Positions 34,620 to 45,182 of a DNA stretch of 45,625 bases are shown piece by piece (position 1 is the first letter of the stretch; every line of letters begins with the position of its first letter). A program made the translations under genes and the position numbers. The notes beneath the pieces are model-generated. The model saw nothing but the letters and a program-made list of their open reading frames with translations. It did no database searches and was not told where the DNA came from. Location: positions 1 through 45,625 of the forward strand of contig JAACJK010000135.1 of the NCBI GenBank assembly GCA_013368325.1, written 5' to 3'. The stretch comes from Ephemerocybe angulata (taxonomy: Eukaryota > Basidiomycota > Agaricomycetes > Agaricales > Psathyrellaceae).

Positions 34620-34945
34620 ACTCTAGTCGATTTTACATTCAACCTCGCACGACCACGACGTCATCCCAGTATCCCAGTCCAGCCTTGGTCCAGCCCATCC
34701 TCTCCCTTACCTTACCTTCCCAACCCAATCTCAATTTCAGCACGCACAAGTTCAACCACATCGTATATCCCAAATATCCTCAACACATCTATATAATAAA
34801 CGCTACACGCGGGGGTATACATACTGGCTTTTTAGATTCAGATAAAAACTCGGAAACGAAAAGAGTGAATGGTGGATGACGATGGTCTAGATAGCTAAAC
34901 TAGCGGTGTCAAAGCAGAGGAGAATGTCAGACTAAACGAACGTAT

Positions 34946-34972
34946 GAACGAACGAACGAACGAACGAACGAA
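34946..34972. repeat. GAAC microsatellite
   Basis: About six tandem copies of the 4-mer GAAC/CGAA. A shorter, interrupted version occurs at the corresponding place in duplication unit 2 (about 38468-38484). Confidence 0.8.
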
Positions 34973-35099
34973 GGGTAGGAGCGTAGCAACAGGAAAGGAA
35001 CGAGAAGAAGGAAGGAAGGAAGTAACGAAATCCCGACCGCGCAGCGCACAAACAACAGACAGACAGATAGATACGTTATAGATAACCCAGCCAACAACC

Positions 35100-38000
35100 T
35101 CCCCCCCTCCCCTCGCCGAAAACGTTCCAAGTACGCAGATAGTCTAAGGCCTAGAGTAAAAGCAAGCACGTCGTCAAACATCCTGGCGGCGCCCCAACCT
35201 TCGTTCGGTTGCAGTCTGGAGAGTAGGCCAAGCCTCAGCATGAGTGCCGGGCAGAGTATAGCCAACGCACACAAGTAGGCTGAATGCGAGCAGAGTCTAC
35301 GTCTGCGCCTCGCCGCCCAGCAAACCACTAGCCCAGGCCCCATCATACTACCTCCCCGCACCGCCATAACGCGGCACCAAGGTCAAAACCAAGTCTAGGA
35401 CAAAAGCAAGGAGGCCGGCCTGTCGGAAAAGATAATCCTCGAAAGAGAGTGAAAAGCACTTGCATAGCCCGACGCGACGCGAGTTCCCAGTGGCAGAGGC
35501 GTTGCATCCACTTTCTGGACGTGCATGTGCGCGGTGTGTATTCGTGCGGAGGAGGGGAGGAGAGGAGAGGCGGGGAGGGAGGCCAGGCGATGTGGCCTGG
35601 TGGGAGCGAACAAGCGGACACTGGCACCCCAGAAGTTCAAGGAGCCCTAGTCCCAGTCAAACCCAAGCAGGCAGAGCCTCGAATGAGTGCTGATAGCACC
35701 CAAATTCAGCCATCCAACGTCCAGCCAGGAACAGCCAGAAAGGGAACAACAGTTCACAAGCGCAAGTAGGATTCCGAGTGGATGGATTCCACTCGCTGCT
35801 CTTCCGTCGTCTATCGTCCACGGACTCGTGCCGCGTGAGCAAATCGGAAACCCCCGAATCCGTCCTTCCCGCTGGCACAATATATCAGTCAACGCGTCGA
35901 GGATTCAGAGGATGGGAAGTGACGTACCATACCAAGGGCATTCTCCAATCTCCATTCCCCATACATCCACCCGAGCGAAGGAACCTTCGCGACATTGCGT
36001 GTGCTTCAAAGTAGGTTTCAAGATTGCGCCAGAAAGGGAGAAGGAGATCGAGCAAAAGGATGAGCCACGACCGAGAGCAGGCCGATCGTTCGCCCTGTGC
36101 TTCACTAAAACCAGATCAGTACGCACAAAAAAGCCTACTCGCACCGTGCCGCGAGTGCTTGCTAGGCTGCCAAGGCATTTCCGTGCGCGCCTTACATTGT
36201 CGTTGCGTTAGACACCTCACCCCACCTCCCTCGAGATACTTAACAAGTACACCGCACCCGTTACAGTGTCTCGAGGACGCGACGCAGGTCACGACGCCAC
36301 ACGACAGACCGCCTAGAAGCTAAAAGCCCCTTCCAACCCCTTCCAAAGTCCCCCCTTCCACACTCACCCAAAATCCAATCGATAATCATCTGCGCAACAG
36401 TCCGTCTACTCCAAAACAACAGGCCTAGACAACGCTGAAGAGCACACTGAACACAAGAAGTGTCTATGTCTGCGTCTCTCCCCCCAGCGAATCACCAGCC
36501 CAGGCCCCACCATACCACATCCCCTCTGCACCCCATAGCACGATACAAACCAACGTCAAAACCAAGTCGAGGATAAAAGCAAACAAGCAAGCCGCATCGC
36601 CCCAAGCACCGTCCCCGAGAGTAAATAGCACTTGCATAGCGCGACGCGAACTAGTTCGCAGTGGTAGACGCGTCGTATCCTCGTTCTTGGCGGGCATGTG
36701 TACGGTGTGTATTCGTGACGCGAGGAGGAGCTAGCAGAGGCGACCAAGCGGGCATAAAACCAGGAGACAGGAGACCAGGAGAGCATCCAAATCTTAAGAA
36801 ATAAAGTAAACCCGAGTAGCCGCTGGAACATAGGACCACAAGAGCAAGCATCAGAGTAAGCAGTACTCACATCGCGGGTTCGCAGTGGCAGCCGTGTCCT
36901 ATCCATGAAGAAATTCTGCATGGTCCTATGTCTGGTCGGGGCGGGGCGAGGGAGGGAAAGGAAGAGAGACGACTCGGAGGGGTTGCGAGAAAGCAGGGAC
37001 TGGGATCCCAGAATGTCAAGAATTGGAGGTCCTAGTCAAAGCCGAGCAGCCAGGGATTTGAATGAGTACTGAAAACACCCCCAAGCCTTCTGGCGTTCAG
37101 CCGGGAACGGCCTCCAGACAGCGAGCCACAGTTCACAGGCGCAAGTAGGGCGGCTCGGAGTCGAGCCGGAAACCTTCAAGGCAGGCTGGTATCCCTCCTT
37201 CCTTCCCGCTGGAACGATATATCAGTCAACGCGTCGAGGAGTGGTGGAAGGCAAATAATAAACGTACTAAGGGTATTCAACTCCTTTCTCGTGCCATACA
37301 TCCAACCGAGCGGAGGACCTCCGAGTCTCGCCAGCCACACTGCATGTGCCAAGACCACACAGGGATGGAGTAGGAGATCGAGCAAAGGATGAGCAGGAGC
37401 AAGACCGGGAGCACGCCAGCCAACTCTTCGTCCTGTCCTTCACCACCCAGCGTAGCCCGAGTTCTTACCAGCCTCGCAAGAAATTTCCGAACGCACCATT
37501 CGTCGTCAAGTCTCGCCATACTCGATATAGACCCATCCAACGCGCCTGACTCTAGAAGTTCGAACGCAAGTTGAAGGACGCCCCGGAGCCTGAGAGAACA
37601 CGACCCAGGCCTCGCCCCTTCCAAACCCCCTCTCAAGCCCCTCCTTCTCGAGCCCCTTCCGAAACCACCCCTCCCGTTTTCAGGTTACGGACCGCCACCA
37701 CCTCCGAAGCGCACGGAGCAAACAAGCAAGGAGTCCAAGCACAAAGCAAGCAAGCACCAAGTGGAGCGTAAGTATCTGAAGGTGCGGGTGTAGGCGACGT
37801 ATACATGAATGGACGCGTGTATGGTTCAGTGGGTTGACACGGACAAGGGGATGCTGGACTTCGGAGCGGTGTCGGACGAAGGGTTCCGGGAGGAGAAAAA
37901 GGAACGAGGTCGGAGCCTGGAGGAATGGAGAAGAGAAGGGAGAGAAGAGGACGGAGAAGGGACGGAGAAGAGAAGGGAGGGACGGAGGAGAAGAGACGGA

Positions 38001-38665
38001 GGAGAAGAGACGGAAGGTGGTGCACGGTGGTGGAAGGAAGGAAGGAAGGAAGGAAAAAAGGAAAACGAGCCGAAGCGCCGATCAATTTATACGAAGACGT
38101 CATCCCATCCCATCCCACCCCTCCCCTCATCCTCCCCCTTACCTTACCTTCCCAACCCAACCCAACCCAATCTCAATGCCACCACACGCCCAAGTCCAAC
38201 CAACACCATCCATCCATCCCAATTCTCCTCAACACATCTATACCATTATAATAAACGCTACACGCGGGGGTATACAACGATACTGCTTTTTAGTTCAGAT
38301 AAAACCTACATACTGCTTTTTAGATTCAGATAAAAACTGGGAAACGAAGCGAAACGAAATGAACGAGTGGATGGTGGACGTGGATGGTGTCTAGATGGCT
38401 AAACTAGCAATGTCAAAGCACAGGAGAAGCAAATGTCGAACTGAATGAGTGAATGAGTGGATGGATAGAACGAACGAACGAATAAACGAATAAACTCGGG
38501 GAGGGAACTAGGTGGGTGAACGGTAGCAGGAAAGGGAACGAGAGGAACAGTAGAAGGAAGGAAGGAAGGAAAGAAGGAAAGCCCGACCTCGCCACCTACA
38601 AGCAACAAGCTAGATAGATACATTCATAGATAGCCCCGCCAACAACTCCCTTCTCCCCTCGCCAA
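35100..38665. repeat. Tandem segmental duplication, unit 2
   Basis: This is the uninterrupted counterpart of 31140-35115. It has an additional internal duplication: about 35285-35690 and 36440-37075 share the GTCTA(C/T)GTCTGCG, CCAGCCCAGGCCCCA, CAAAACCAAGTC and AGCACTTGCATAGC landmarks. The segment also includes a purine-rich GGA/GAA tract (about 37885-38070). No domain-bearing gene is visible. Two splice-like signals and an ATG context are shared with unit 1 (see findings). Confidence 0.55.
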
Positions 38666-38699
38666 ACCCGCCCTCGCCAAAACCGCCCTCGCCAAACCC
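38656..38699. repeat. Short CCCTCGCCAAAACCG tandem repeat
   Basis: Three to four consecutive copies of a ~14-mer, CCCTCGCCAAA(A)CCG. Confidence 0.7.
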
Positions 38700-39344
38700 C
38701 ACGCGGCCCCAGAGCCACAAACTCTGCAAGAAGTCTCTCCTCCTCCCCTCCTCCCCTCCGTCCCATGTGCGCCAATCAGCAGTTTCGGTATTCGATGTTC
38801 GGTGTACCACCAGACGACCAGACGGACAGTCGGACTGAGAAGGGGCGAATGGGGCTGCTGGATTGAGAGCCCCTATCCTGTGAGCGGGACTCGGAGGAAA
38901 GATGGACGAGGGACGAGGGACGACGGATGAGGGAGGTTTTTGGTGGTTAGGGTAGGTAGGTAGGGATAGGCAGGGATGGATGGGTGTAGCGATGGGAGGT
39001 GCTTCACGTTCGGGGTTCACGTTCGAGCCTCCGCATCTGAACTGTTCGTATTTGGATCCTAGGGGCGCATAGGGGTGGGTGGGGTGGGTGAGGTGTACGG
39101 GGCGGAGGCGGCTATCTTTTTGTGGAGGGTGCGAGCGTGTTGTGTGATGTTAGATAGGAAGGAGTGTCTGTCGTTAGGTGGAGGGAGTCGGATGAGGTGG
39201 TGAGATGCGGGATGCAAAAAGTCGGGATGCGAAAGGCGAAGCGGCGATTCGAAGAAAGAAAGCACGACGAAGGAAGGAAGGGAGGGAGGAATGAATGAAT
39301 GAATGAATGAAGGGGGAGAGGTGGGAGAGGTAGAGACACTAGTC
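38700..39344. other. Spacer downstream of the minus-strand gene
   Basis: G-rich on the plus strand, with GAAT/GAAG microsatellite-like runs (about 39265-39310). It probably includes the 3' UTR of the gene ending at 39345; nothing else is recognised. Confidence 0.4.
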
Positions 39345-40461
39345 TCAGTCTCCCCAACTAATCGCGATCCCCTCCACGTCCTCGTCGAACATAAACGCCG
39401 CCTTCTTCTTCTTCTTCACTGCAACAGCCTTCGCCTCCCCTCCCTCACTCCCCTCCGTCCCTCCTGCCCATCACCCCCTCCGCTCCCTCCCCCTCATCTG
39501 TCACACTCTTCACCCCACTTCCCTTCTCCACCTTCTCCGTAGCCGCAGCCCCCTTCCGCCGCCCCCGCTCCCTAGCCCTGCCCCTAGCCACAGCCCCCGC
39601 CGGCGCATAGCCCACCAAGCGCACGTTCAGAATCGGCGAGGGGCGCGGCTGCTCGCCTGCCCTCCTCCTCTCTCTCTCCCTAGATCTATCTTCGTCTTCC
39701 AGCGACGACGAGTTGGAGCGTGAGCGGGAGGGGGAGTGGGAGTGGGAGTGGGAGTGGGAGCGCGAGGGGGAGGGGGAGCGCGAGAGGGAGAGGGGGGAGG
39801 GGCCCCATGTGTTGTGGGGTGCAGTATTGATATTGTGGGTGTTGTGGTGGTGGTGAGAGTGCGAGTGGGATTTGTGGGAGTGGTGGTTGGGAGAGTGGAT
39901 GTTTGGGTTTGTAGGCGTGTAGGGCGAGTGCAGGTTCTGGTGCGAGCTGCTGTGTGCGTGTGCGTAGCTGAGGCTGCCGCTGTTGCTGCGGGAGATGGTG
40001 TGGTCCGAGGGGAGGGGCTGGTTGTGGAGGTTGAAGGGGATTTGCGAGTTTATGTTTACCATTTTGCTGCAGGGGTGTTAGCGAGTGTCTTATCAATCAT
40101 CCAGGGTAAAGGGAGAGGGAGATGGGGGAAGAGGGGAGAGGGGTAAGAGAGACGGCGGACGTACCCTTCTTTCGCGCGCACGATAGTCCCAAGCCGTTGT
40201 TGCATCCTCTGCTGGTGGAGGTACGCCACATCCGTGCTGCAGTTCCATATAATCATTAATCAGCAAGCAGCATTCGGGAGGAGGGGAGGGGAGGATGAAG
40301 TAAGCGTACTAGGAGATGCTGGGCTCGATGGAGGGCGGGATGAGCAGCGTCGTCTCATCGGGCAGGCCGGGGTGGTACGCCCCGCCGTCCTTGGCGCGCG
40401 CATCGTCGGCGTCGCTGCTGCAACCGCAGCAGAGGTATGTGCGCATGAACTGCAGCGCCAT
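39345..40461 (-). CDS. Uncharacterised Cys-tipped, Ser/Arg-rich protein, possibly membrane-anchored
   Basis: Model on the minus strand: exons 40310-40461, 40165-40236, 39475-40066, 39345-39434 (906 nt, 301 aa). The N-terminus 'MALQFMRTYLCCGCSS' offers clustered cysteines that could be palmitoylated. 'DETTLLIPPS' and 'YLHQQRMQQRLGTIVRAKEGKMVNINSQIPFNLHNQPLP' follow and look conserved rather than random. Residues about 90-200 are low-complexity Ser/His/Pro/Arg (HSHSHSPSRSRS). Then 'PILNVRLVGYAPAG' and a C-terminus 'KKKKKAAFMFDEDVEGIAISWGD'. The N-terminal layout recalls LAMTOR1/p18-type lysosomal Ragulator anchors (CC-motif, then ETxLL), but the myristoylation glycine is missing, so this is only a suggestion. 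The last intron (39435-39474) is just 40 nt, and its donor is uncertain; an alternative donor lies ~45 nt upstream. Confidence 0.6.
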
Positions 40462-41610
40462 CGTCCGTCGGTCTTCCTTATTTAAACTCCTGGCTGGTCG
40501 TGCGATGCTGAGTGGGTTTCGGTTGGGTTGGGCGCTGGGGTGAAACTAGGAGCAGGACTCGGAGGATGAGAAGGAGGGAGGATCGAGCATGCGAGCCCGG
40601 AGGACGTAAGAGCTAAAAACTTTGTGACAGGGTGAGAGCCTGTGTTCAGATTGGTCTGGAATGACTGGGTTTGGTCTGCCGTCATCGACCGCTTGGCGCC
40701 GGGACACGTGCGGGTGTTGTCTGGCGGCCTCCGTTCTAAACAGTGTGCGTCACGCGCAGAGTCGGTCGGTTCGGGGCGCCCCTCTTCCTCCGAGTCCATC
40801 CTCCTTACTTATCTTCCTTCCTTCCTTTAGTCCAGAGTCCAGAGTCCAGAGTCCCTGTCTGGCCGGCCGTGTTCTCGCCTGGGGAGCTGTGGTGCTTCCT
40901 CCGCCGCTCAATATGTGACTACGGATCTCGACTCGTTCCCATTCAATCCCAAATGCCAATTCAAAAAGCCCGGATCTCGAGGAACACGAAGCGGCGTATG
41001 TACTTACATGCTCCCTGCAAGCAAGCTTGAAACCCTATCCGACGGATGCCGCCCTCGGCCGCACCGCAACCGCCTCCACTCTGGAGGTACCCTGGGCCGT
41101 AGCCTCGCATGACCGGACCTCTACAAGCCAGTCCTTCCCCACTTGACCCAGATGCACCACCGCTGCCGCTCTGTCCAAGCATACCAACCCACTCGGCACG
41201 CAACGAAACGCACTTGCAGCCACGAACCAAACCACCTTCCGACGCCGCCCCCGGCCGCACACCACCTTCAAGCTCTACCGTCAACTCGAACCAAATTGAC
41301 TCTGGAATTAATCTGGACTACACCATAGCTTCAATGGCGTGACCGACCGACCTCTCTCACCCCATGAAAGGCATGCAGTCCGTCCCACACGGCACCTGCA
41401 CCTCGGCGAAACGATGAGACAACACGGACCTGGAATCCGAAGGTTTCAAGGCACGATTCCACGAAACAAGTCTGGCAGACTGTCCGTCCGATCCTGTACC
41501 CAGCCGGGCCAACTCTAACCACCGACTGGTAATGTGGCGCTGTTCGTTCGTTCATTCGTTCGTTCGTTCTCTCGAGTCCCGCCCTCTAGTGAAGCGCTTG
41601 AAAAGTCTCC
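40462..41610. other. Promoter side of the minus-strand gene and spacer
   Basis: GAGTTTAAATAAGG at about 40482-40495 (minus strand) is a TATA-like sequence close to the start codon. An AGAGTCC repeat (about 40829-40854) and a GTTC microsatellite (about 41544-41570) are present. No gene is recognised. Confidence 0.4.
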
Positions 41611-41611
41611 T

Positions 41612-42195
41612 TGGAACTGCCTGCCCGCTCGCTCGCCTCCGTCTCCCTTGCTTGTCCTCATCCTGCTTGCCCTGCTCCAAGCCCGCTCGCCTCCATCTCC
41701 CTTGCTTGCTTGTCCTCATCCTGCCTGCCTCCCCCATTGCCCGCTTGCCCTGTTCGCCCCTTCGCCTGTTTGCCCTGCTCCGTTTGCCCGCTGCCCTGCT
41801 CCAAGCCCATTCGCCCGTTCGCCCTGCTCCGTTCGCCCGTCTGCCCTCTAGCCCGCTGCCCGCCCCGCCCTGCCCAGCCCTCCAGCCTGTTCGCCCGTTC
41901 TCCCGCCTGCCCGTTCTCCCGCTTGCCCGTTTGCCCCTTGGCCCGTTCGCCCGCTCGCCCTCCAGCCCGCCCCGCCTTGCCCTACTCCAAGCCCGCTTGC
42001 CCGTTCGCCGTTCCCGCTTGCCCTGCCCAGCCCTCCGGCCTGTTCGCCCGTCCGCCCGTTCGCCCTCCAGCCCGCCCCGCTTCCCCTGCTCCAAGCCCAC
42101 TTGCCCGTTCGCCCGTTCGCCCTGCTCCGTTTGCCCTGCTTCTCCCGCTTGCCCATCCTGCCCCCCCGCCCCGCCCCGCCCCGCCCCGCCTTCCG
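41612..42195. repeat. C-rich minisatellite (GCCCGTTCGCCC type)
   Basis: Nearly 600 bp built from degenerate 6-12-mers such as CGCCCGTT, GCCCTGCTCC and AAGCCC, ending in a CCCGC run (about 42164-42189). The strong C-over-G strand bias keeps several frames open for over 230 codons on both strands; these frames are compositional artefacts. Confidence 0.75.
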
Positions 42196-42199
42196 TCAC

Positions 42200-42776
42200 C
42201 ATCCCACATACACTGCACGCAGAACGGATACGACGTAACACTCCCTGCACCCCACCCGCCCCGCCCGCCCTTCCAACTGCGCTACTCTATGTACTGTACT
42301 TACTCTGAACCATCCGACCTCGCCTCGGTGCTCTTTCGCATGGCGGGACTGGGGGGAGATACTACTACGCGCATGCTTGCTTGCTCGGCGCCTATGCCCG
42401 GGAGATTGAATTTCAAGTGGTCCCCAGGCATGCTAATACAACCCACTTCCTCAACCTCGTCGCTCTCCTCCGACTCTTCTTTTCTCTTCAGCTCAAGCGA
42501 CTCCTCCCGAGTCCCTTCACCACCCCTTAAGGCCCAGAATCCGATTTAAGTATCTCTTCTACGAAATGTTATGGGTGCGACGGTCGGACTGCCATGGGGA
42601 TCGATTTTTCAAGTGCTACGACGGTAATCAATCGTCAACCGTTCAAGTCACCAAGAAGAAGATGGATCGATGAAGTACAATTTCACTCGACCGACGGACG
42701 TGCGTGTTTATTTGGTCTACACTATTAACTTCCCATCTATCAGATATGGTCGAACGTCTCTATAAGCATTATGTAC
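42200..42776. other. Spacer, no gene recognised
   Basis: No domain or repeat seen between the minisatellite and the hairpin. Confidence 0.4.
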
Positions 42777-42847
42777 AAGCCAACACGAACTGAGTAGAAA
42801 TCTTCTTCAATTACTGACGAAGACTTCTACTCAGTTCGTGTTGGCTT
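42777..42847. repeat. Near-perfect 71-nt hairpin
   Basis: The arms, 42777-42805 and 42819-42847, are 29 nt each and begin AAGCCAACACGAACTGAG. They pair with a single mismatch across a 13-nt loop. There is no flanking direct repeat to mark it as a simple transposon end pair. Confidence 0.8.
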
Positions 42848-45055
42848 ACTTATATAATACTCCTGTCGACTGACGCCTTTCGTATCTGGTCCTCACGAAC
42901 CGCGAGTCGATGACCTGCAGTGTCTGTCTGTCTGTTCTCGTTGTGTCCTCCGAGTCGTCGTCGCGTCCGCCGCACGGGGCGTGCGTATTTTCCATCTCTT
43001 TTGGCTGTTGGGTTTGTGGGTTTGAACTTGGACGCGGTCGTGGAGTCGTAGACTGGTCGGTCTTGGGCTCCCAATGCGCCTTCTCTTGCGCGGTACCTCG
43101 TGGAGGGTCGGTTATACACACGAGGTTTTATCTATCTGTTTGAATTTGACCCTTTGCGGCCATGTGGCGATTATGGTTGTATGGTCGGCGTGGACTTTGG
43201 CTTATTTCAGAGTGCGCTGACTGTGTAAGCTGTTTTTATCGCGATGGGATACTTTATTTTACATATGTGTCTTTCGAGTGCGTGTTCCAGTGTGCTGAGC
43301 GAGCGTGTATCGGAGGGGCAATGCGTACTGGTTTTATCTTGCCACAGGGCTCGCGGCCATGAATATCGTACTTCCTCACATTCTTCGGCCCATATTATGT
43401 ACTGCGTTCAGGTTTCAAGCTCAAAATTTCAAGTCCTCCTCGAGTACGAAGTTTTCTAAGTATCGTCGTTCTGGATATGTACCTATACGAACTACTCACC
43501 GTTCTAGACCCCAAATATTGGCGAACGTTGTGCTCTCTACGCGACTGCTGTTGCATTGCGTAAATGGGCGGAGCGGGAGAATGTTAGGGGCTCGGCGCGG
43601 TGTCTTGTGGGTGTGCCGAGTATTATGGGGGTGTCGAGGACGTCGTCAGAAATTGTGTTTGGGCGTCCGGGGTGCAGACGCAGACGCAGACGCAGGGGGA
43701 ACGGCGGAAGGGGAGGGGCGGTAATTATGGTTTGAACTTTCCTGGATGGGAAGGGGTGATTGGACAGTGGGTAGAGTGGCTGAGAAGTGAATGGTGGCCG
43801 GCCAATTGTGGGGTACGAGATAGAATTAAAGGGTGGACCGTCAAGAGTTCAGGGTGTCTTGCCCTCGGTATAATGTGTGTGTTTGACTTTTTCCTTTGAC
43901 GTGATTCGAGATTAGGTATTGACTGTTGCGCAATAGATTTAGACACCAGGATCTACTAGACTAATCTACTCTAGAACGTTGAAAAGTTATAACAGTATTT
44001 AAGCCCTGCAGAATGGTGTTTTCCTTGGCCCCTCGACTCGGTGAGAAGTGGACTCGGAGGAGGGGGATCCGAGTCGAACTTGCGTATGTACACGTTTCTT
44101 ACGGGGAGTCCTAGTACGATCGGTAAGTTTCGATTTGGCCTAAACGAGGCAAAAAGGTCCGTCACGGTCACATCAGCGCCCTGGACGCATTTCGAGCCCT
44201 GGAGTAGGGTTAGCGCTGGTTAGCGGGAGACAATTCCCTTTATTCGCAACAACCCCCACATTCCCACATGGGTAGCTCCCTCCCGCTCAGCATCGCACCC
44301 CTCCCTTCAGGGGGCCCGCAATGCTTCGGGGAGGGTCCCACGGCCCCCGATGGTGAGACCGCTTCGCAATACGTGGGTCCCTCGGCCAGCCTGGTGGTTG
44401 CTCATTGTCAGTCAGCCCAAGGGCCTCCATTTGACAGTCGGAGGGTGCGGGAAGTGTCAAGGAAATGCGCGGCGGCATGTCCTTGTTTGGGCCGGGTAGC
44501 GTGCACCCACGGTCCGTGTGAAATCATTGACGGGTGATGTGACCGTGACTGAATCGAAACTTACCGATCGTACGAGCACTCTCTTACGGACCGGTGGAGC
44601 TCTACGTTACAGTCCGAATCGGCGGGACGGACTCGTCACTCGGGAGTGGGCGTTCAGGGTCATCGGAGTTTCAGGCTAAGCAATCTCGCTTGTCCGGTGA
44701 GCCTTTTTCGCTCTGGTAATTTGGGACGTAAATGTGAAGAGCGGTACCGAAGAGTCGCATGTTGTGCTCAGGACTCCTCAAAGCGAAGTCTTACTCTAGA
44801 ATAGGCGCTCCACTGGTATCCTTGTCTACGAAAACGATGTTGTGCGTTGGCCCCACTTCATGTTAGCTCTGAGCCTCTGACCACATCGTAGAGTCGGCCA
44901 ACGATATTTCAGACTTTTGTAAGATCGCTTATTGCAGTATACGGCATGGCGCTTCTTAGCCCCCTCGTGGTAAATGCGCTAGACAACCCGAGCGACTAAG
45001 CTATCTGGGGCATGGGTATCTAGGACCCTGAGTCCAATTAGGGGCAGAGATTTCG
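42848..45055. other. Intergenic region, no gene recognised
   Basis: About 2.2 kb with short frames only (longest 139 codons at 43305-43724). A CAGACG hexamer run occurs around 43674-43696. No RNA gene is seen. Confidence 0.4.
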
Positions 45056-45066
45056 TGTATAAAATA
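45056..45066 (+). promoter_or_regulatory. TATA box of the secreted-protein gene
   Basis: TGTATAAAATA, about 120 bp upstream of the ATG at 45183. Pyrimidine-rich sequence typical of a highly expressed fungal gene follows (CTCAGCTACTCTCTCAG...). Confidence 0.6.
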
Positions 45067-45182
45067 CTGGGCACCAAACGGCCTTGGTTCGACATTCTGC
45101 AGCCCCAGCCTCCTCAGCTACTCTCTCAGAAACCCCTTCCTGTCTTTTACAGTCTCCAACCCTCGTCAATCCTTTAGTAGCC

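Larger units (their letters stand above)
31140..35115. repeat. Tandem segmental duplication, unit 1 (interrupted)
   Basis: 31140-32330 and 34640-35115 match, in the same order, pieces of unit 2 (35100-38665). Shared landmarks: the GGATCCCAGA(G/A)TGTCAAGAAT block (31471; also 37009), the GAATGAGT(G/A)CTGA block (31534; 35681; 37059), AACCCCCTCTCAAGCCCCT (32015; 37625), GCGTAAGTATCTGAA (32124; 37767), ATGGTTCAGTGGGTTGA (32173; 37822), ATAAACGCTACACGCGGGGG (34796; 38251). Between the two parts sit the ACTGGGA-rich repeat and MITE 3. No gene is supported; limits are approximate. Confidence 0.6.

Noticed and set aside
39736..40146. Val/Gly-rich frame on the plus strand
   Set aside because: Antisense of the Ser/His-rich exon of the minus-strand gene.
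41532..42549. Open frames of 232-312 codons on both strands
   Set aside because: Produced by the C-rich minisatellite; no domain, and several frames are open at once.
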